NCBI GenBank assembly: GCA_036384795.1
Contig: DASVLP010000088.1
Span: forward strand, 1-64,000
Direction of reading: 5' to 3'
Length of the DNA stretch: 64,000 bases
Source of the DNA: Andeanibacterium sp036384795
GTDB lineage: Bacteria; Pseudomonadota; Alphaproteobacteria; Sphingomonadales; Sphingomonadaceae
This document shows, piece by piece, positions 56,618 to 64,000 of this stretch (positions within the stretch are counted from its first letter, which is position 1; every line of letters starts with the position of its first letter). The position numbers were made by a program, and so were the translations under genes. The notes below the pieces were generated by a model. That model made no database searches and had not been told where the DNA came from. It saw only the letters and a list, made by a program, of their open reading frames with translations.

Positions 56618-57829
56618 ATGTCGGTAAAAACGGCCCTCGCGAAACTGTCTGTCGCCGCAGCCGGCGGCGCGCTGATCGGCGGCGGTGCGGTGCATGTCGC
56701 CGAGCCCGCCAAGGCGGCGGTGGATTACAAGACCGTGAAGTCGGTTAAGACCGAGCGCCCGGTCCATACCAAGCTGATCAAGCGGGTGATCGCCAAGCCA
56801 CGCACGGTCAAGCGCATCCGGCGCGTGGTCGAGGACGAGCAGACGCCGTGCTGCCAGCAACAGATGGCGCTCGTGCCGTTGCCGATGGCGCAGCCGCTGC
56901 CCCCGCTCCCGCCAATGTCCGGCTCGAGCGGCGGCGGGGTGACGATCATCGGCGGCTCTGGCGGCTGGGGCGGCGGCTTCGGCGGGGGGTTCTTCGGCGG
57001 GTTCTTCGGCGGCAGCAGCTCGGGCGGCGGGATCGTGGTCACCTCGACCACCACCACCAGCGGCGGCTCGACCAGCACCTCGACCGGCGGCAGCAGCTCG
57101 GGCGGCAGCTCGACGTCCACCAGTGGCGGCTCTTCGAGCACCAGCGGCGGTTCCACCTCGACCAGCGGCGGCTCGACCAGCACCTCGACCGGCGGCATCA
57201 CCAGCACGACCACCAGCTCTTCAGGCGGATCGTCCTCGTCGAGCTCGTCGTCGTCTTCCTCGTCCAGTTCGTCGAGCTCCAGCTCGTCGGGCAGCAGCTC
57301 GAGCTCGAGCTCGGGCGGCAAGACCAGCAGCTCCGGCGGACATACCAGCAGCTCTGGCGGCTATCACTGCAAGTGGAACTGCGGCCATTCGAGCAGCGGC
57401 TCGTCGAGCAGCTCGGGTTCTTCGGGCAGCTCCGGCTCGTCGTCGAGCGGGTCGTCCTCGAGCGGTTCGTCGTCTTCGTCGTCGAGCTCGAGCTCTTCGA
57501 GTTCGAGCAGCAGCAGCTCGTCGAGCTCGGGCGGCTCGACCAGCAGCACGTCGGGCAACATGACCAGCAGCACCTCGTCGAGCGGTTCGAGCTCGGGGTC
57601 GAGTTCCAGCTCGACCAGCTCCTCGACCTCGTCGAGCACCAGTTCGTCGACCTCGTCCTCGACGTCGTCGTCCACCAGCGGCAGCAGCTCGGGCTCGACC
57701 AGCTCCACCAGCGGCACCAAGGTGCCGGCGCCGCCGATGACCCTGCTGTTCGGCGCCGCGGCCGCCGCGGTGTTCGTCCGCCGGCGCAAGAGCAAGGGCC
57801 GGAACGGCCCGGCGCTGCTCGCCGCCTGA
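56618..57829 (+). CDS. Serine-rich secreted protein with a PEP-CTERM-like sorting tail
   Basis: A 403-residue protein. Residues 1-31 look like a signal peptide (LAKLSVAAAGGALIGGGAVHVAEPAKA). A basic segment (about 37-72, KSVKTERPVHTKLIKRVIAKP) and a Pro/Gly-rich part lead to a very long Ser/Thr/Gly stretch (about 125-370), in which runs of up to about 18 serines occur, encoded by mixed TCG and AGC codons. The tail KVPAPPMTLLFGAAAAAVFVRRRKSKG has the Pro-x-Pro, hydrophobic helix and Arg-rich end of PEP-CTERM-type sorting signals, so it is probably exported, cleaved by an exosortase-type enzyme and perhaps heavily O-glycosylated. No exosortase is in the window. Confidence 0.8.
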   Translation: MSVKTALAKLSVAAAGGALIGGGAVHVAEPAKAAVDYKTVKSVKTERPVHTKLIKRVIAKPRTVKRIRRVVEDEQTPCCQQQMALVPLPMAQPLPPLPPMSGSSGGGVTIIGGSGGWGGGFGGGFFGGFFGGSSSGGGIVVTSTTTTSGGSTSTSTGGSSSGGSSTSTSGGSSSTSGGSTSTSGGSTSTSTGGITSTTTSSSGGSSSSSSSSSSSSSSSSSSSSGSSSSSSSGGKTSSSGGHTSSSGGYHCKWNCGHSSSGSSSSSGSSGSSGSSSSGSSSSGSSSSSSSSSSSSSSSSSSSSSGGSTSSTSGNMTSSTSSSGSSSGSSSSSTSSSTSSSTSSSTSSSTSSSTSGSSSGSTSSTSGTKVPAPPMTLLFGAAAAAVFVRRRKSKGRNGPALLAA

Positions 57830-57854
57830 GACGAAGTCCGGTCCGGAATCAGCG

Positions 57855-57883
57855 AGGGGCGGCCATAAAGGCCGCCCCTTTTT
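57855..57883 (+). terminator. Intrinsic terminator of the Ser-rich gene
   Basis: GGGGCGGCC (57856-57864) pairs perfectly with GGCCGCCCC (57870-57878) around ATAAA, followed by five T residues (57879-57883). It lies between the Ser-rich gene and convergent acnA and could slow transcription from both sides, though the T-run serves only the plus strand. Confidence 0.92.
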
Positions 57884-57901
57884 GCGCCCTGCGTCCGCCG
57901 C

Positions 57902-60574
<2,673 letters not shown>

Positions 60575-60738
60575 CGTGCTGTGGCGATCCTTGTTCGAGT
60601 GGCCGCCCTTTCGCGTGCGCTGCGACTGCGAAGGAGCGCGAATTCGCCCGGCACCTGCTCGTTTTGCTGTGCATCGTCAAGGGCTCGCCCCGCTCGGCCG
60701 ATTGCTTCGCTATGGCCGTTGGCCGCATAGAGGCGGCG

Positions 60739-60906
60739 ATGGGCACTCTTCGACCTCCCGGCCGCGACAACGATCCGCTGAACGTGCTGGTGATCGCGGC
60801 GGCGCTGGTCGTGGCGGCGATCGCCGGGGCGGCGCTGGGCTTCGCGCTCGATTTCATCAGCGGCGGATCGGCGCACAACCAGTCCGGCGCGGACAAAGGC
60901 CGGTGA
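60739..60906 (+). CDS. Small single-helix membrane protein
   Basis: A 55-residue protein beginning MGTLRPPGRDNDPLNVL, with one transmembrane helix (VLVIAAALVVAAIAGAALGFALDFI) and a short polar tail. ATG 60739 has AGAGG at a suitable distance; ATG 60712 would add nine residues without a ribosome-binding site. It is divergent from acnA and upstream of a secreted L,D-transpeptidase gene. I know no function; similar small membrane proteins are common in Sphingomonadales. Confidence 0.6.
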   Translation: MGTLRPPGRDNDPLNVLVIAAALVVAAIAGAALGFALDFISGGSAHNQSGADKGR

Positions 60907-61035
60907 CGAAAGGGCGGTTCAGGCTGGAGTCAGCGCTTCGGCGCGATGCTCGCACGCCACGCGGGGAAATCGGGATGTCGAGGGTGGTTATGCGGCTGGA
61001 CGGCTGCGGTTGGTGGCGACTACGGGGCCTGTGAG

Positions 61036-62445
61036 ATGATGGTTTCGATTCGAACTTTGTTGCTCTGCGGAGCATTCGCGCTCGCGCCGGCGGGCGTTGC
61101 GTACGCGCAGCAGGTCCAGCCGCAGAACCTGCCGAGCGACGATTCGGCCGCGGCGCCCGCACCGGCCACGGCGCAGGGTTCGAAATTCGACGATGCCTTC
61201 GGGCAGGCCGCGCCGGCGCCCGCTGTGCAGCCGCAAGTTGCTGCCCCGGTGACGGTGCAGCCGGTGCCGCCGCCGGAGCCGGTCGAGCATTGGACATTGG
61301 CCGACGCGCGCGCGCTCCAGGCGGTGATCCGCGGGATCGGTAGCGAAGGCCTCGAGCCCGCGGACTACCAGCCCGACGCGCTCGCGCAGGCGATCGCGGC
61401 CGGACCGGGCGCCGATCTCGATCAGGTCGCCAGCCGCAGCTTCGCCTGGCTGATCGAGGATTTGCGCGACGGGCGCACGCCGATGTCGGCGCGCAAGCAG
61501 TGGTTCGTGGTCGATCCCGATCCCGACGTGATGCCGACCGCCGCGGTGATGCAGCAGGCGCTCGCCAGCCACGACGTCGCCGGCGTGGTGGACGAGCTTG
61601 CGCCGACCAATCCGGACTATGCCGCGCTGCGCAAGCTGCTGGCGGCGACCCCGGCGAAGGATGCGGACAAGATCGCGTTGATCCGCGCGAACATGGACCG
61701 CTGGCGGTGGCTCGCGCACGATCTCGGCAAGCAGTACCTGATGACCAACATTCCGGAGTACGAGCTGCGGCTGACGGTCAACGACAAGATCATCCGCACT
61801 TACAAGACGATCGTCGGCAAGCCGGGCAAGACGGCGACCCCACAACTGGCCGAGACGGTCGAGAACATCGTGTTCAACCCGACCTGGACCGTGCCGCAGT
61901 CGATCGTCGTCGGCGAGGGCCTCGGCGCGAAGGCGCTCGCCAATCCAGCCTGGGCCAGGGCCAACGGCTACAAGGCGACCAAGGCCGCCGACGGCACGGT
62001 CTACGTCGTCCAGCAGCCGGGGCCGAACAACTCGCTCGGGATCGTCAAGATCGACATGCCCAACCCGCACGCGATCTACCTGCACGACACGCCCGCCAAG
62101 GCGCTGTTCAACACCGAAAAGCGCGCTTACAGCCACGGCTGCATCCGCACCGAGCGCGCGCTCGAACTGGGGATCACGCTCGCGATCCTCGGCGGGGTCG
62201 ACAAGGACGAAGCGGTCGCCGATTCGGCCTCGGGCGAATACACCAAGGTGCCGCTCGCCAAGACGATGCCGGTCTACATCACCTATTTCACGATGGGCCG
62301 CGACATAAACGGTCAGCTGCGCAAGTTCGACGACATCTACGATCGCGACGCGCCGGTGCTGGCGAGCTTCGATCAGCCGCGGGTCGCCGCCCGCGCGCGC
62401 ATGACCAGCGAAAAGGTCGAGGCGATCGAAGCCCCCGGCGCCTAG
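61036..62445 (+). CDS. L,D-transpeptidase (YkuD, YcbB-like) with PG-binding region
   Basis: A 469-residue secreted enzyme. The signal peptide ends at VAYAQQ (about 25), followed by a Pro/Ala/Gln-rich linker. An N-terminal all-helical region (about 80-220, WTLADARALQAVIRGIGSEGLEPADYQPDALAQAI) resembles the scaffold of YcbB-type enzymes. The YkuD catalytic domain has PTWTVPQSIVVGEGL, YLHDTPAKALFNTEKRAYSHGCIRTERALELG with the catalytic Cys in SHGCIR. Such enzymes make 3-3 cross-links or attach proteins in peptidoglycan. ATG 61036 and 61039 are both possible. Confidence 0.92.
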   Translation: MMVSIRTLLLCGAFALAPAGVAYAQQVQPQNLPSDDSAAAPAPATAQGSKFDDAFGQAAPAPAVQPQVAAPVTVQPVPPPEPVEHWTLADARALQAVIRGIGSEGLEPADYQPDALAQAIAAGPGADLDQVASRSFAWLIEDLRDGRTPMSARKQWFVVDPDPDVMPTAAVMQQALASHDVAGVVDELAPTNPDYAALRKLLAATPAKDADKIALIRANMDRWRWLAHDLGKQYLMTNIPEYELRLTVNDKIIRTYKTIVGKPGKTATPQLAETVENIVFNPTWTVPQSIVVGEGLGAKALANPAWARANGYKATKAADGTVYVVQQPGPNNSLGIVKIDMPNPHAIYLHDTPAKALFNTEKRAYSHGCIRTERALELGITLAILGGVDKDEAVADSASGEYTKVPLAKTMPVYITYFTMGRDINGQLRKFDDIYDRDAPVLASFDQPRVAARARMTSEKVEAIEAPGA

Positions 62446-62451
62446 CTCAGC

Positions 62452-63075
62452 TCAGCTCAGCGCCAGCTTGTCCGCGTAGAGCAGCCGTCCGCCCGAGAGG
62501 TGCCACAGCGCCTCGTTGAAGTCGGCCGGGCTCATCGCGAAGCAGCCGTTCGAGCGGCCGAGCATGCCCCATTTCTCGACGTGCTCCTCGCTGACGTAGT
62601 CCGCCGGATGCATCACGATCGCGCGCGGCAGGGCATTCGAATCGTCCGAATCGAGTCCGACCAGCCGGATCGAGGTGCCGTACTTGCCCTTGTACCACTC
62701 GCAGGTGAGATAGCCGCCGCGGCTGGTGGCGTTCGACCCCGGCTCGTTCGAGAAGCTCTGCAGCCAGCCGGTATGCTCGGGGTCGGAGCCCATCCCGTGC
62801 GCAACGAGGAAGCTCCGCACGCTCCCCGCCTCGAGATTCGCGAAATGGAGGCGGGGCTGCGAGGAATGGAGCCCGTAATCGGCGATCCCGGCGATGTCGG
62901 TGCGCCACAGGGTCTTGCCCGCGCGCGCCACTTCGCGCCTCGCGATATCGAGGATCTTGCGATCCCGCTCGCTTGCCGGCGAGGCTTGCGCGAACACGCG
63001 CGCCGGAAGCGCCGCCGCGACCGCGGCGATCCCTCCGGCTTTCAGCATGTGCCTGCGATCGAACACGCCCGCCAT
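62452..63075 (-). CDS. Murein L,D-transpeptidase, YkuD_2-type
   Basis: A 207-residue enzyme of the short class. The N-terminus FDRRHMLKAGGIAAVAAALPARVFAQA resembles a Tat-type signal (twin Arg, then a hydrophobic stretch). The mature part has GSVRSFLVAHGMGSDPEHTG, SNATSRGGYLTCEWYKGKYGTSIRLVGLD and the catalytic WGMLGRSNGCFAMS, where the S/N-x-x-S-N-G-C motif replaces the SHGC of the larger enzyme. It is convergent with the YcbB-like gene, seven bases apart, so two unrelated transpeptidase classes are adjacent. Confidence 0.88.
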   Translation of the reverse strand: MAGVFDRRHMLKAGGIAAVAAALPARVFAQASPASERDRKILDIARREVARAGKTLWRTDIAGIADYGLHSSQPRLHFANLEAGSVRSFLVAHGMGSDPEHTGWLQSFSNEPGSNATSRGGYLTCEWYKGKYGTSIRLVGLDSDDSNALPRAIVMHPADYVSEEHVEKWGMLGRSNGCFAMSPADFNEALWHLSGGRLLYADKLALS

Positions 63076-63120
63076 GCCTCCTTATATAGCGCTCGGCCCG
63101 CTTTGCGCCAAGTCCGAGGG

Positions 63121-63645
63121 CTATTCGGCGCCGCCCAGGGTCAGCTTGTCGCCCGCGATGTCGAGCTTGGGCACCCGCGACAGGAACGATTGGCCGAGCA
63201 GCGAAACCGGCAGGCCTTTGGGCACGATCACCGCGGCGACATGCTCGCCGCGGAAACCGCCCAGCGAGACGTCGTCTAACGTGACCGGCACGCCGTAGAT
63301 CGCCCCGCTCGCGCCCTGGCCGACATAGCGCAAATCGTCGTCGGTCCATTCGAGCCCGACGTTCGATGCATCCTCGGCGGTCAGCGCGATCACGCTCGCG
63401 CCGGTGTCGACCAGAAAGTGGACCGGCATCCCGGCGACTTCGGCATCGGCGTAGAAATGGCCGTCCGCCTGCCGATCGAGCACGGTCCGATCGCCGAGCC
63501 AGGCGATCGTCGCTTGCGGCGCGCGCGCGCGGGGCGCGACGGCGACCTCGTCGTGCCCCGTAAGCGTCAGCCCGTGCCCGCGCGGGGCGAACAGCGCCAA
63601 CAGCCCGACGATCGCCGCGAGCCACACGAGATGCACCGGCTTCAT
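63121..63645 (-). CDS. Retropepsin-like aspartic protease (TIGR02281-type)
   Basis: A 174-residue protein with a signal/anchor (residues about 5-23, LVWLAAIVGLLALFAPRGH) and a single-domain aspartyl protease: GHFYADAEVAGMPVHFLVDTGASVIALTAEDASNVGL holds the D-T-G-A catalytic motif. The second half has GVPVTLDDVSLGGFRGEHVAAVIV and LLGQSFLSRVPKLDI. Like retroviral enzymes it should act as a dimer. The family is widespread in alphaproteobacteria and its substrates are unknown. Confidence 0.88.
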   Translation of the reverse strand: MKPVHLVWLAAIVGLLALFAPRGHGLTLTGHDEVAVAPRARAPQATIAWLGDRTVLDRQADGHFYADAEVAGMPVHFLVDTGASVIALTAEDASNVGLEWTDDDLRYVGQGASGAIYGVPVTLDDVSLGGFRGEHVAAVIVPKGLPVSLLGQSFLSRVPKLDIAGDKLTLGGAE

Positions 63646-63672
63646 AGCGCAAGCAGACTAGCCCCGTGGCGC

Positions 63673-64000
63673 TTAAGTACCGGTAAAGCCGTTGCCCAAC
63701 GCGGCCAGCGCCTCGCCCTCGACCCGCATGATCCGCCAGTCGGCCATCATCCGCGCGCCGGCGTCTTCGTAGAAATCGATCGCCGGGCGGTTCCAGTCGA
63801 GCACCGCCCATTCGAACCGCGCGCACCCGCGCTCGACCGCGAGCGCCGCCACCGCGCCGATCAGCGCCTTGCCGAGATTGCGGCCGCGCGCGTCGGGCCG
63901 CACGAAGATGTCCTCGAGCCAGATCCCAGGCCGTCCTTCGAACGTCGAGAACGTCGCGAAGAACAGCGCGAAGCCTTGCGCCTCGCCGCCGAGCTCGCCG
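63673..64000 (-). CDS. GNAT-family N-acetyltransferase (partial, start outside the window)
   Basis: The C-terminal 108 residues of a GNAT enzyme: FFATFSTFEGRPGIWLEDIFVRPDARGRNLGKALIGAVAALAVERG with the acetyl-CoA loop, then WAVLDWNRPAIDFYEDAGARMMADW. The IWLEDIFVRPDARGRNLGKAL block is typical of the diamine/spermidine acetyltransferase-like group (SAT family), so a polyamine or similar amine substrate is plausible. The N-terminus continues beyond base 64000. Confidence 0.88.
   Translation of the reverse strand, partial: GELGGEAQGFALFFATFSTFEGRPGIWLEDIFVRPDARGRNLGKALIGAVAALAVERGCARFEWAVLDWNRPAIDFYEDAGARMMADWRIMRVEGEALAALGNGFTGT

Noticed and set aside
56725..57321. A long minus-strand frame rich in Leu, Glu and Pro opposite the Ser-rich gene
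   Set aside because: It is the mirror of the triplet repeats in the sense strand (AGC/TCG read as GCT/CGA and shifted frames). It has no domain, start signal or plausible composition.
57123..57563. Alanine/proline-rich plus-strand frame inside the Ser-rich gene as a second protein
   Set aside because: It is the +1/+2 reading of the same triplet repeats (AGC to GCA/CAG) and lacks a ribosome-binding site.
62443..62460. Tandem ctcag repeats between the two L,D-transpeptidase genes
   Set aside because: Three copies of a pentamer that partly encode the two stop regions are too short to call a repeat locus.

Overview
The window is a high-GC alphaproteobacterial chromosome segment, most likely from the Sphingomonadales. 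The evidence is the gene content and linkage: dnaA beside rpsT; ubiE-ubiB next to coaBC-dut; secB, a Tim44-like gene, mltA and smr in one block; a 41-residue L36; a large TonB-dependent receptor; and several small secreted families (DUF4136, CC_3452, DUF6491-like) that are common in sphingomonads. Genes are packed on both strands. Many share 4-bp start/stop overlaps (ATGA, GTGA, CTGA), so translational coupling is common. No rRNA, tRNA or CRISPR array was seen.

Layout. 1-9600: the tail of an IS5-type transposase, a DUF4136/DUF4136/M14 peptidase operon, galE, rpmJ, a HAD hydrolase, an HxlR regulator divergent from a CC_3452 protein, a GNAT enzyme with a 46-residue companion, a YifB/ComM-like ATPase, a ClpP-fold periplasmic protein, then rpmH-rnpA-yidD. 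9600-23100: yidC-engB, a TonB receptor, a GST, a cupin, dapE, nth/ion channel/dapB, a sirtuin, GNAT, a MoeB-like enzyme and DUF983. 23100-33450: dnaA, rpsT, mutM, a DMT transporter, ubiE-ubiB, two membrane proteins and coaBC-dut. 33500-38950: a signalling group (PilZ, an unknown protein, a CheY-like regulator, a GGDEF-EAL protein), then a TonB_C-like protein and a third DUF4136 lipoprotein. 39000-45150: trpS, murJ, secB, Tim44-like, mltA, smr. 45200-50700: MerR/TipAS regulator, katG, ahpF, ahpC (peroxide defence). 50960-56400: a secreted unknown, a YdeI-like protein, aroC, then ruvA and ruvB with three extra genes between them, including a ParD/ParE toxin-antitoxin pair. 56600-64000: a very serine-rich secreted protein with a PEP-CTERM-like tail, acnA, a small membrane protein, two different L,D-transpeptidases facing each other, a retropepsin-like protease and a partial GNAT gene.

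Most of the window is conserved housekeeping. The accessory or unusual parts are: the ParDE-containing insertion in ruvAB; a 121-bp multi-hairpin repeat lying in frame inside smr; a roughly 170-residue acidic linker inside CoaBC; the Ser-rich PEP-CTERM-like protein; a clean palindrome between ahpF and katG; and terminator hairpins lying directly against the next start codon. I see no complete, clearly new multi-gene system. The best candidates for new biology are the ruvA-ParDE-ruvB arrangement and the Ser-rich surface protein. All functions are read from sequence motifs and family knowledge; no database search was run.
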